Source: Ferruginibacter sp. (GTDB lineage: Bacteria; Bacteroidota; Bacteroidia; Chitinophagales; Chitinophagaceae). Taken from it: DNA of 64,000 nucleotides. The stretch covers positions 248,001-312,000 of the forward strand of contig JAHBTP010000001.1 in assembly GCA_019638485.1 (NCBI GenBank), written 5' to 3'. Shown one piece after another: positions 43,053 to 51,136 of the stretch; position 1 is the first letter of the stretch, and each line of letters begins with the position of its first letter. Made by a program: the position numbers and the translations under genes. The notes below the pieces were generated by a model. It saw only the letters and a list, made by a program, of their open reading frames with translations. It was not told where the DNA came from and made no database searches.

Positions 43053-44042
43053 TTGACTATGTCTTATCCGGGAGTATTTTGTATTTCACTCGATTTTGAA
43101 TTGCACTGGGGCTGTTTTGAGCGCATGAGTCTTAATGAAAAGGAAAAACAATATTTTCTAAATACACGAGCGCTTATTCCTGAAAAACTTAATCTGTTTG
43201 CTTCAAATGAAATTCATGCAACATGGGCTGTTGTGGGTATGTTGTATATGAAAAATGCTAGTGCGTGGCATCAAAACAAACCGACTCCATTGCCAGAATT
43301 TATCAATAAAAATGTATCTGCGTATGATTGGATTGATGCTCATGGATTTTCAGGAGATAATGATCCTTTCCACTTTGCACCAGATTTGGTAGATTTAATT
43401 AGAGATACCCCTTATCAAGAAATTGCTACCCATACTTATGCGCATTATTTTTGTTTAGAACCCGCACAAACCCGCAATCAATTTTATGCTGACCTTGAAA
43501 TGGCGGTAAAGCTCGCCGCAAAAAATGGGAGCACAATACGCTCTCTTGTTTTTCCAAGAAATCAGTTTAATGCAAATTATTTATCCGTTTGTGCCAATTT
43601 AGGAATTACTTCTGTACGCTCCAGCCCCAATATTTGGTATTGGCGCTATGGTACCGGTTCTTCATTTAAAGAAAAATTTTTTCGTGCCGGTGATGCCTAT
43701 ATTAAAATGCAACCTATAAAACCTGTTTATTTAAAAGATATAGATACCAAAAGCGGATTGCCATTACAATTGCCATCCTCTCGTTTATATCGCGCCTGGC
43801 AACCGAAAATGAAAATTCAAAATACTTTTAAGCTGCATCGGATTTTAAATGAAATGACTGTAGCTGCTAAAAACAAGGCCTATTACCATATTTGGTGGCA
43901 CCCGCATAATTTTGGCTTTCATCCCAAAGAATGTATGCACGAATTGGAACAAATTTTAGATCATTTTAAAAAACTAAATAAAAAGTATGGCTTTCAATCT
44001 ATGTCTATGGAGGAAATTTCCAGCTTATTGTTGAAATCATGA
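43053..44042 (+). CDS. Polysaccharide deacetylase-family protein
   Basis: 329-residue NodB-fold enzyme. The metal and catalytic pattern is visible: SLDFELHWG near the N-terminus (D-x-E), THTYAHYFC in the middle (H-x-x-x-H), FPRNQFNANYL and HIWWHPHNFG near the C-terminus. There is no signal peptide, so it would act in the cytoplasm on a lipid-linked or nucleotide-linked intermediate. It ends with an ATGA overlap onto the next GT4. Deacetylation together with the GNAT and hexapeptide acyltransferases suggests that amino groups of the glycan are edited. Confidence 0.88.
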   Translation: MTMSYPGVFCISLDFELHWGCFERMSLNEKEKQYFLNTRALIPEKLNLFASNEIHATWAVVGMLYMKNASAWHQNKPTPLPEFINKNVSAYDWIDAHGFSGDNDPFHFAPDLVDLIRDTPYQEIATHTYAHYFCLEPAQTRNQFYADLEMAVKLAAKNGSTIRSLVFPRNQFNANYLSVCANLGITSVRSSPNIWYWRYGTGSSFKEKFFRAGDAYIKMQPIKPVYLKDIDTKSGLPLQLPSSRLYRAWQPKMKIQNTFKLHRILNEMTVAAKNKAYYHIWWHPHNFGFHPKECMHELEQILDHFKKLNKKYGFQSMSMEEISSLLLKS

Positions 44043-45223
44043 GTCGTCTTAAAAAAAAGAGCCCTGTCTTAATGCGCATAACCACCGTGCCTTTATCCAT
44101 GCAGGTGCTGTTGAAAGGGCAACCCTCATTTATGCATCAACATGGTTTTAGAGTAGTCATGGTAAGTAATGATGGACCGGAACGAAGAGCTTTGATGAAG
44201 CAGGAGAGTTGTCCGCATTTTATAATGCCCCTAACCAGAAAAATTAGTCCTTTTACAGACTTGCAATGTTTGATAAAACTGTTTTTTCTTATCCGAAAAC
44301 TAAAGCCGGCCATCGTGCACACGCATACACCAAAGGCAGGACTAATAGGTATGTGGGCGGCTTATTTTGCGGGTGTTCCGATACGGTTGCACACCATTGC
44401 CGGTTTGCCCTGGATGGAAACAAGTGGGGCTATGCGATGGCTGCTGAAGACAATTGAAAAGCTAACTTTTTTCCCGGCTACAAAAGTCTTTCCTAATTCG
44501 TTCAAACAAATGGATTTTTTGAAAGCAAATGGATTAAGTAAACAAAAAATGGAAGTATTGGGCAATGGGTCAAGTAATGGAATTGATACACATTATTTTT
44601 CAAAAACAGAAGATATACTAAACGAAGCAAAGCGATTGTGCATAAATGCAGGAGTGAAGGAAACTGGTTGGGTATGGATTTTTGTTGGTAGGGTGGTGAA
44701 TGATAAAGGGATTGCCGAGTTATTAAAATCATTTAATGAAATACATCGTCATTACCCCCAAGATCAATTATGGATATTGGGAAATCAAGAGCCTGATTTA
44801 GATCCATTAAGCGAAGAGGCATTACACATGCTTAACCATCATGATGCAATTAAGCAATGGGGATTTGTGCATGATGTACGTGCTCATCTTGCTGCTGCAA
44901 AAGTGCTGGTATTTCCCAGTTATAGAGAAGGCTTCCCTAATGTTCCGCTTCAAGCAGGTGCTATGGAATGTGCCTTGATTTTATCTGATATCAATGGCTG
45001 TAATGAAATTGTAGAAGATAAGAAAAACGGCTGGTTGGTGCCTGTTAAAAACACTGAAGCACTTTCTCATACCATGAAATGGGCAAGGGAAAATGAAGAA
45101 GAAACAATGAGATTGGCCAAAACGGTACGGGTTTCAATAGTTGAAAAGTATGATCGAAAAAAAATGTGGCATATCTTGCTGGAAAAATATTGCTTCTATT
45201 TAAAAGAAAAAGGGATTGTATAA
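44039..45223 (+). CDS. Glycosyltransferase, GT4 family (PglA/WbpH-like)
   Basis: 394-residue GT4 enzyme directly before the phosphoglycosyl transferase gene. The N-terminus TTVPLSMQVLLKGQPSFMHQHGF and the HTHTPKAGLIGMWAAYFAGVP block resemble transferases that add the second sugar to an undecaprenyl-linked first sugar, as PglA does on bacillosamine. WVWIFVGRVVNDKGIAELLK and FPSYREGFPNVPLQAGAME hold the donor site. It overlaps the deacetylase gene by four bases and the next gene by eight. The PglA-like step is inferred from resemblance and position. Confidence 0.88.
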   Translation: MSRLKKKSPVLMRITTVPLSMQVLLKGQPSFMHQHGFRVVMVSNDGPERRALMKQESCPHFIMPLTRKISPFTDLQCLIKLFFLIRKLKPAIVHTHTPKAGLIGMWAAYFAGVPIRLHTIAGLPWMETSGAMRWLLKTIEKLTFFPATKVFPNSFKQMDFLKANGLSKQKMEVLGNGSSNGIDTHYFSKTEDILNEAKRLCINAGVKETGWVWIFVGRVVNDKGIAELLKSFNEIHRHYPQDQLWILGNQEPDLDPLSEEALHMLNHHDAIKQWGFVHDVRAHLAAAKVLVFPSYREGFPNVPLQAGAMECALILSDINGCNEIVEDKKNGWLVPVKNTEALSHTMKWARENEEETMRLAKTVRVSIVEKYDRKKMWHILLEKYCFYLKEKGIV

Positions 45224-45821
45224 AAAGATAATAAAACCTTTGCTTGACTTTCTTATTGCACTGGTGATATGTATTCTCACACTGCCCATATTACTGGTAG
45301 TGATTGTATTACTTAAACTTACCGGGCATAAACGCGTTTTCTTTCTTCAATCACGGGTAGGCATACACGAAAGATTTTTTAAAGTAATTAAACTGCGGAC
45401 CATGACTGATAAAAAAAGTGCAACAGGAGAGTTATTACCGGATGCTGAACGACTTACAAAACTGGGGGCCTTTTTACGTAAAACCAGTATTGACGAACTT
45501 CCACAACTCATTAATGTGCTAAAAGGAGATATGAGTCTTATAGGGCCACGCCCGCTTTTAATAGAATACCTGCAACGTTATTCTGTAGAGCAAAAAAGAA
45601 GACATTTGGTAAAACCGGGAATAACAGGTTGGGCACAGATTAATGGGCGTAATGCTATTAGTTGGGCAAAAAAATTTGAACTGGATGTGTGGTATGTAGA
45701 TCATATTTCATTTCTAACCGACCTGAAAATTCTTATCCTTACCTTTATGAAGGTGGTAGGAGGAAATGATATTAGTAAGGAAGGACATGCTACCACCGAA
45801 CCTTTTATGGGAAATAATTAA
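45216..45821 (+). CDS. Monotopic phosphoglycosyl transferase (PglC-like sugar transferase)
   Basis: 201 residues, the size of PglC. It has one N-terminal re-entrant membrane helix ([21 protein letters not shown]), then [42 protein letters not shown] and [18 protein letters not shown], all standard for the small phosphoglycosyl transferases. It would transfer a phospho-sugar from a UDP-sugar to undecaprenyl phosphate to start the chain. The start is a TTG (45216); no ATG exists before residue ~60. It overlaps the preceding stop by eight bases, so it is likely made by coupled reinitiation. Confidence 0.93.
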   Translation: MYKKIIKPLLDFLIALVICILTLPILLVVIVLLKLTGHKRVFFLQSRVGIHERFFKVIKLRTMTDKKSATGELLPDAERLTKLGAFLRKTSIDELPQLINVLKGDMSLIGPRPLLIEYLQRYSVEQKRRHLVKPGITGWAQINGRNAISWAKKFELDVWYVDHISFLTDLKILILTFMKVVGGNDISKEGHATTEPFMGNN

Positions 45822-45834
45822 AAACTAATGATTC

Positions 45835-46404
45835 ATGAGTTCGTTTTATACCGAAGAAGAATTGAAGGCATTGCCTCTTAAATCAGTAGGGAAAAATGTG
45901 TTGTTGTCGCGCAAAGTTTCTATGTATGGTATGTCACGTATTGAATTAGGAAACAATGTTCGAATTGATGACTTTTGTTTTTTCTCGGCAGGAGAGGGAG
46001 GTATTTCTATTGGAGATTATGTACATATATCTCCATTTTGTAGCCTTGCAGGTAAAGGGGCAATTGTTATGGAGGCATTTTCAGGATTATCTTCCCGGGT
46101 GGCTGTTTACTCTTCAAGTGATGACTACTCGGGCGCCAGTTTAACCAACCCCACTGTGCCGGATATCTACAAAAAAGTAGTACATGGTGATGTAATTTTA
46201 AAAAAACATGTAATAATAGGCGCAGGTACAATAATACTACCCGGTGTAACTGTAGAAGAAGGCACAGCGATTGGCGCATTGAGCCTGGTGGCTAAAAATG
46301 TAGGTCCCTTTTTGATTGCTATTGGGAATCCCCTTAAAGTAATTAAGGAAAGAAAAAAAGATTTAATTGATTTAGAATGGAAGTTAAAGAACGAATTACC
46401 GTAA
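45835..46404 (+). CDS. Hexapeptide-repeat acyltransferase (left-handed beta-helix)
   Basis: 189-residue LbetaH acyltransferase. Repeats are seen from IELGNNVRIDDFCFFSAGEGGISIGDYVHISPFCSLAGKGAIVM to VILKKHVIIGAGTIILPGVTVEEGTAIGALSLVAKNV. The C-terminus (LIAIGNPLKVIKERKKDLI) is of the WbbJ/galactoside-acetyltransferase type. It lacks the N-terminal Rossmann-like domain of PglD. The gene ends in a 28-base overlap with the MaoC gene, an unusually long same-strand overlap suggesting coupled expression. Probable role: N- or O-acylation of the amino sugar made by the downstream genes. Confidence 0.88.
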   Translation: MSSFYTEEELKALPLKSVGKNVLLSRKVSMYGMSRIELGNNVRIDDFCFFSAGEGGISIGDYVHISPFCSLAGKGAIVMEAFSGLSSRVAVYSSSDDYSGASLTNPTVPDIYKKVVHGDVILKKHVIIGAGTIILPGVTVEEGTAIGALSLVAKNVGPFLIAIGNPLKVIKERKKDLIDLEWKLKNELP

Positions 46405-46760
46405 CTGCCGAAATGGTAGAAGATTTTGCACGCATTTCAGGTGATACTAACCCTATTCATCTAAATAAAGAAGCGGCCGCAAATAGCATATTTGGTAAAC
46501 GTATTGCACATGGTATTTTGTTGGCGGGTTTCTTCTCTAGATTAATAGCAATGAAATATCCCGGACCGGGGAGTATTTATCTTCAACAAAACCTCGAATT
46601 TTTAGCACCTTGTTTTATTGGTGATGAAATTGATGTAGAACTTAAGCTTGAAGAGCGGATAAAGCATGTTTTTGTTTTATCAACTACAATATATTCCAGT
46701 CAAGGGAAGGTATTGGTAAAAGGCACAGCCAAAGTATTAAACAAATCTATCCCAATATAA
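46377..46760 (+). CDS. MaoC-family (R)-hydratase
   Basis: 127-residue single hot-dog domain. The hydratase-2 motif is present: FARISGDTNPIHLNKEAAANSIFGKRIAHGILLAGFFSRL, with the conserved D-x-N-x-x-H and the later GPGSIYLQQNLEFLAPCFIGDEI. Such enzymes hydrate trans-2-enoyl-CoA to (R)-3-hydroxyacyl-CoA. It overlaps the acyltransferase gene by 28 bases and is the last gene before an internal promoter. This fits a supply of a hydroxyacyl donor to the neighbouring acyltransferase. The substrate chain length is not known. Confidence 0.85.
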   Translation: MEVKERITVTAEMVEDFARISGDTNPIHLNKEAAANSIFGKRIAHGILLAGFFSRLIAMKYPGPGSIYLQQNLEFLAPCFIGDEIDVELKLEERIKHVFVLSTTIYSSQGKVLVKGTAKVLNKSIPI

Positions 46761-46851
46761 CATTTATTTATTATATTAAAATATGCTTAATTTGCTATAT
46801 ATTGTTTAAAAATTAGCTGTATTTTTAAATAGTGACATTGTAATTCAATGA

Positions 46852-46883
46852 TTTGCTAAATAAAGGAAGTGTTATTATCTTTG
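46852..46883 (+). promoter_or_regulatory. Internal promoter TTTG-N20-TATCTTTG
   Basis: TTTG at 46852-46855 and TATCTTTG at 46876-46883 match both Bacteroidota elements with a 20-base spacer, the best promoter in the window. The start would be near 46889, with a leader of about 49 bases to the GTG at 46938. It would allow the aminotransferase, dehydratase, PorP/SprF and OmpA genes to be expressed apart from the upstream block. Confidence 0.7.
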
Positions 46884-46937
46884 CCAAAAATGGGTGATTT
46901 GCTAAGATTTGGTATATCACTTGAAAATAGTAATTAA

Positions 46938-48071
46938 GTGTCACGTATTTGGCTATCTTCTCCACATATAGGAGAAAAAGAAAGGGTGTATGTAGAAGAT
47001 GCATTTAAAACAAATTGGGTTGCACCTTTAGGACCAAACGTAACAGCCTTCGAAAAACAGTTAACCGCTTACCTTAATGTTAAGTCATGCTTATCGCTCA
47101 GTAGTGGTAGTGCTGCAATTCATTTAGCATTACAACTATTGGGAGTTAAAAGTGATGATGTTGTTCTTTGTCAAAGTTTTACTTTTGCTGCATCAGCATT
47201 TCCGGTTTTGTATTGCGGAGCACGGCCTGTTTTTGTGGATAGTGAGCGAACCACCTGGAATATTGACCCTCAATTATTGCGTGAAGCAATCATTGAGCAG
47301 CAAAGGAAGAACAAAAAGGTATCAGCAATAATTGTGGTGCATTTGTATGGGATACCTGCAAAAATGAATGAGGTTTTAAGTATTGCCAAGGAATTCAATA
47401 TTCCGATTATTGAAGATGCTGCTGAAGCTTTGGGTAGTACATATCACCAAAAGCCTTGTGGTAGTATGGGCGATGTAGGGATATTAAGTTTTAATGGAAA
47501 TAAAATTATTACAACAAGTGGTGGTGGCGCACTTGTTTCTAATAATGAAGCACTAATTGAAAGAGCCAGAAAGATTTCGGCACAGGCAAGGGAACCGGTA
47601 GCCTATTATTTACACAATGAAGTAGGCTTTAATTATAGGCTGAGTAATATTTGTGCAGGTATAGGCAGAGGGCAAATGGAAGTGCTTAATGAACGAATCG
47701 CCAGGCGTAGAGAAATATTTGAATTTTATAAAAAGGAGTTTCAGGATATTGACGGAGTTACATTTTCTGAAGAACCTGCAAATACCTTTTGTAATCGTTG
47801 GCTCACTACCATCTTAATTGATGAAAGATTGGGCAAAAATAAAAATGAAGAAATCAGACTGCATCTTGAGTCGAAAGATATTGAATCCCGCCAGTTGTGG
47901 AAGCCACTTCATGACCAGCCGGTATTTAAAGATTGTGATGCTTATGAAAATGGTGTAAGTGCTGATTTATTCCAACGTGGACTTTGTCTCCCCAGTGGGT
48001 CAAATCTTACCGAGGAAGATTTAAAAACTGTTGTTTATGAGTTCAAAAAGATATTCGGCAGGCCCATTTAA
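46938..48071 (+). CDS. PLP-dependent DegT/DnrJ/EryC1 sugar aminotransferase
   Basis: 377-residue sugar aminotransferase starting at a GTG. It has the internal-aldimine lysine K189 in SFNGNKIITTSGGG, the SLSSGSAAIHLALQLLGV and EDAAEALGSTY motifs (PLP contacts), and the C-terminal SGSNLTEEDLKTV. It transaminates a nucleotide 4-keto-6-deoxy sugar to a 4-amino sugar, like PglE. It is directly upstream of, and overlaps by 35 bases, the dehydratase gene, so the two act consecutively. The preceding gap of 177 bases contains the promoter at 46852-46883. Confidence 0.92.
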   Translation: MSRIWLSSPHIGEKERVYVEDAFKTNWVAPLGPNVTAFEKQLTAYLNVKSCLSLSSGSAAIHLALQLLGVKSDDVVLCQSFTFAASAFPVLYCGARPVFVDSERTTWNIDPQLLREAIIEQQRKNKKVSAIIVVHLYGIPAKMNEVLSIAKEFNIPIIEDAAEALGSTYHQKPCGSMGDVGILSFNGNKIITTSGGGALVSNNEALIERARKISAQAREPVAYYLHNEVGFNYRLSNICAGIGRGQMEVLNERIARRREIFEFYKKEFQDIDGVTFSEEPANTFCNRWLTTILIDERLGKNKNEEIRLHLESKDIESRQLWKPLHDQPVFKDCDAYENGVSADLFQRGLCLPSGSNLTEEDLKTVVYEFKKIFGRPI

Positions 48072-49980
48072 ACATTTGGCATTTCGACCGGCCGATTTGG
48101 TCCTTGTTGGAGATCAGGTGCTTATTTTTCTTGGCCTAATCTCAGCGCTGTTAGCTCATTACCGGCTGATGAATATCTATGTCTTCCCATTCCGAACTAT
48201 AATCTATCATGCAGCCATTCAAGTTACCTTGGGTATTATAGCTTGGGCAACTTTTAAAATCTATAAAAAAGTAATCCGATTTTTTAATAGTTCTGATTAT
48301 TTGAATCTGATAAGCATAGTATTGCTCATTCATGTTTTTGCCTTAGGAATTGATCGATTGCTGCCGGTGAAGTTTCAAATGAGGCCGGAAGTCTTTTTAA
48401 TAAGTTTTTTTATTACATCTATTTACATAATTGGAACAAGGCTTATTATTAGCTACCTCTATACTTATTATCGTAAAAGCAAGAAAATTGGCCCCGAAAA
48501 AAGATTGTTGATTTATGGTGCCGGACATCTGGGAGTGTTTTTAAAAAAATCAATTAATACAGCTCCCGAACAAAGTTTTAAGCTGATTGGCTTTTTAGAT
48601 GATGACGTAAATAAAATTGGTCGTTACGTAGAAGGCGTTAGAGTATATCCCGCTGATGAAGGTTTGGCACCATTGATAGTAGATAAAGAGGTAACAGATA
48701 TTGTGATAGCTAACAAATCCATTACTCCTGCGCGTAAAGCTAAGTTTTTGGAAAATACCATCAACCTTACTATTCGCGTGAGAGAAATTTCTTCAATTAA
48801 ATCATTACTGTCCAACTTTAATATGGACAAATTAGCTTCAATGGATATTAATGATTTGATGAACCGGGAGGCTATTGAATTATACAATGAACAAGTAGTG
48901 AAAAACTTGGCAGGGAAGAAAGTGATGGTTACAGGTGCTGCCGGATCAATTGGAAGTGAAATAGTACGAAAACTTTCCAAACACAATGCAGGCTTAATTA
49001 TTTGTGTTGATTTTTCAGAAAGTGCATTATATGATTTGCAACAGGAGTTGAAGCGAACTTTCCCGGGTATAAAATACAAGTTTATATTAGCTGATGTGCG
49101 CAATGAATCCAGAATGTCGCGCATATTTGAAGAACTCTCTCCTAATTTTATTTATCATGCCGCCGCTTATAAGCATGTACCGTTAATGGAAGAATTTCCG
49201 TGGCAAGCGGTTCATACTAATATTTGTGCAACATGGCATATTGTAAAATTGGCAATCCAGTTTGATGCAGAGAAATTTGTTTTTGTTTCTACAGATAAGG
49301 CTGTACACCCAACAAGTGTTATGGGTGCTACAAAAAGACTGGCGGAAATAATTATTCAATGCTTTTCGGAATTAGACATTAAAACCCGGTTTGTTATCAC
49401 TCGTTTTGGAAATGTATTAGGCTCGAATGGGTCTGTGGTGCCCTTATTTAAAAAGCAAATTCAATCCGGTGGGCCGGTTACGGTTACTCATCCGGATATG
49501 ACGCGCTATTTTATGACCATCCCTGAAGCCTGCCAATTGGTTTTGGAAGCTTCCATTATGTCTAAAGGAGGTGAAGTCTTCGTTTTTGATATGGGTGAAC
49601 CGGTAAAAATTGTAGATTTAGCCAAAAATATGATACGTTTGGCAGGATATGTACCTGATGTGGATATGAAGATAAAATTTATTGGTGAACGCCCCGGTGA
49701 AAAACTTTATGAAGACTTATTTTTGGAAACCGAAAAATTAAAAGAGACCTATCATGACAAAATAATGATTTGTTCCGAAGCAAATCATCCATTTGATATG
49801 GTTGACCATATAATTGATGCATTTTCAGCAATTGAAAACACTTATGATGCCGAATTATATAAGGTAACCATAAAAAAATTATTGCCTGAATATAAATTTA
49901 ATTTAACTTCTGACTCAAAAACCCCTATCTTGAAGCCCGATTTAAAGGGTGACGCACAACTTACAAAATTTAGAATATGA
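48037..49980 (+). CDS. Membrane nucleotide-sugar 4,6-dehydratase (PglF/WbpM/CapD-like)
   Basis: From the ATG at 48037 (a TTG at 48031 is also open) the protein has 647 residues: four N-terminal membrane helices (~20-145), a CoA-binding-like domain (LLIYGAGHLGVF) and an SDR dehydratase core with VTGAAGSIG (298-306) and FVSTDKAVHPTSVMGATKR. The usual Tyr of Y-x-x-x-K is replaced by M429, with K433, as in the PglF/WbpM group. It makes UDP-4-keto-6-deoxy-GlcNAc. It overlaps the aminotransferase gene by 35 bases and ends in an ATGA overlap with the PorP/SprF gene. Confidence 0.93.
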   Translation: MSSKRYSAGPFKHLAFRPADLVLVGDQVLIFLGLISALLAHYRLMNIYVFPFRTIIYHAAIQVTLGIIAWATFKIYKKVIRFFNSSDYLNLISIVLLIHVFALGIDRLLPVKFQMRPEVFLISFFITSIYIIGTRLIISYLYTYYRKSKKIGPEKRLLIYGAGHLGVFLKKSINTAPEQSFKLIGFLDDDVNKIGRYVEGVRVYPADEGLAPLIVDKEVTDIVIANKSITPARKAKFLENTINLTIRVREISSIKSLLSNFNMDKLASMDINDLMNREAIELYNEQVVKNLAGKKVMVTGAAGSIGSEIVRKLSKHNAGLIICVDFSESALYDLQQELKRTFPGIKYKFILADVRNESRMSRIFEELSPNFIYHAAAYKHVPLMEEFPWQAVHTNICATWHIVKLAIQFDAEKFVFVSTDKAVHPTSVMGATKRLAEIIIQCFSELDIKTRFVITRFGNVLGSNGSVVPLFKKQIQSGGPVTVTHPDMTRYFMTIPEACQLVLEASIMSKGGEVFVFDMGEPVKIVDLAKNMIRLAGYVPDVDMKIKFIGERPGEKLYEDLFLETEKLKETYHDKIMICSEANHPFDMVDHIIDAFSAIENTYDAELYKVTIKKLLPEYKFNLTSDSKTPILKPDLKGDAQLTKFRI

Positions 49981-51116
49981 GAATGTCAAAATTACTGCTG
50001 GTAATTTTTCTATTGTCAACCGGTCCTGTCTTTTCCCAAAATGCCCGTTTTTCACAATTGGGAACTTCTACACAAATGTTCAACCCCTCGTTAACCGGGC
50101 GGTTTGATGGGCAGGGAAGATTTGGCGCATTATATAGTTACCAGGACTCTCGCTTTGGAACCATGAATCATTTTAATGGTTTTGTTGAATATAAATTTGG
50201 CCGCTATCGCTCTTCAGGAGATGAAGATTATAGTTATGTGGCCAAAAACTCGGAAGGTAAAAAGGTGGTAGCTGAAGCAAAGGATAAAATTAATGATGTA
50301 TTAAAACCTGCAGGGTATTGGGCTGTTGGTGTTAACTATTATCAATATGAGCAGGGTGATGCGCCATTGTCAGGGCAGTTTATTTCAGCCTCTGTTGCAC
50401 GCCACTTCTACCCTCGTAGAAATAAATATTGGGGAGTTGGAGGCCAGGTTACCTATGCAATGGGTAAGGTAGATGAAACCAAGGGACATAAATACGATCG
50501 GGAAATAACCGGTGATGGTTTTGTATATCCTCAGGGAATACCAACCAATCGTATTGGAGACAAAGATTACGTAGATTTTAATATTGGTGGTTATTATGGG
50601 ATGGTTACAGAGCCGGTAGCATTGGAAATTGGTGGTTCGCTTTATCATTTGTTCTATCCTAAGTCTGATGTTTTTGATAAGGATAGTGAAAAGAAATTGC
50701 GCCACCGTGTTACTGCTCATTCTATGTTGCGCCTAAGGCTAAGTGATAAATGGGGAATCGTTCAAAAGAACTTTTATTGGCAAGAAGGGCTTTACCTGAG
50801 AAGTAGGGTAGGTGTTAACAATGATAGCATGCATATACAGGATTTCTGGGCAGGGCTTGAATTCTATAAAACGCAGCCTGCATCAAAAATAAATCTGAGT
50901 TTTGGTTTGTACACTCGTTCATTTAGAACGGTAATGCCTTATTTGAATTTGTATCTGGGAAAAGTAGTTAATGTGAGAGCTTCTTATGAACAACCCTTAA
51001 ATTTTGGTAAGTTTAATGCTTATACTGCTAAAAGAGCAGAAATAGCATTGTTGCTTTCTTATAAACGAAACACAAATCCAGGAACTGAATTCTACAGTAA
51101 AGTAAATTTTTGGTAA
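49977..51116 (+). CDS. PorP/SprF-family type IX secretion membrane protein
   Basis: 379-residue outer-membrane beta-barrel protein. Signal peptide (MSKLLLVIFLLSTGPVFSQ), then the family start NARFSQLGTSTQMFNPSLTGRFDGQGRFGALYSYQDSRFG and many amphipathic strands (VGVNYYQYEQGDAPLSGQF, FNIGGYYGM, KINLSFGLYTRSF). It lacks the final Phe-rich strand of some relatives and ends EFYSKVNFW. PorP/SprF members help T9SS secretion of a dedicated cargo. Here the start codon overlaps the dehydratase stop (ATGA), tying it to the sugar genes. The sequence is split here; a later ATG at 49983 is possible. Confidence 0.9.
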   Translation: MRMSKLLLVIFLLSTGPVFSQNARFSQLGTSTQMFNPSLTGRFDGQGRFGALYSYQDSRFGTMNHFNGFVEYKFGRYRSSGDEDYSYVAKNSEGKKVVAEAKDKINDVLKPAGYWAVGVNYYQYEQGDAPLSGQFISASVARHFYPRRNKYWGVGGQVTYAMGKVDETKGHKYDREITGDGFVYPQGIPTNRIGDKDYVDFNIGGYYGMVTEPVALEIGGSLYHLFYPKSDVFDKDSEKKLRHRVTAHSMLRLRLSDKWGIVQKNFYWQEGLYLRSRVGVNNDSMHIQDFWAGLEFYKTQPASKINLSFGLYTRSFRTVMPYLNLYLGKVVNVRASYEQPLNFGKFNAYTAKRAEIALLLSYKRNTNPGTEFYSKVNFW

Positions 51117-51136
51117 AAAACCTATATTAACAAGCA

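Noticed and set aside
48624..49124. Minus-strand ORF of 166 codons in the dehydratase gene
   Set aside because: Antisense to the Rossmann core of a clear gene, with no recognisable domain or promoter.
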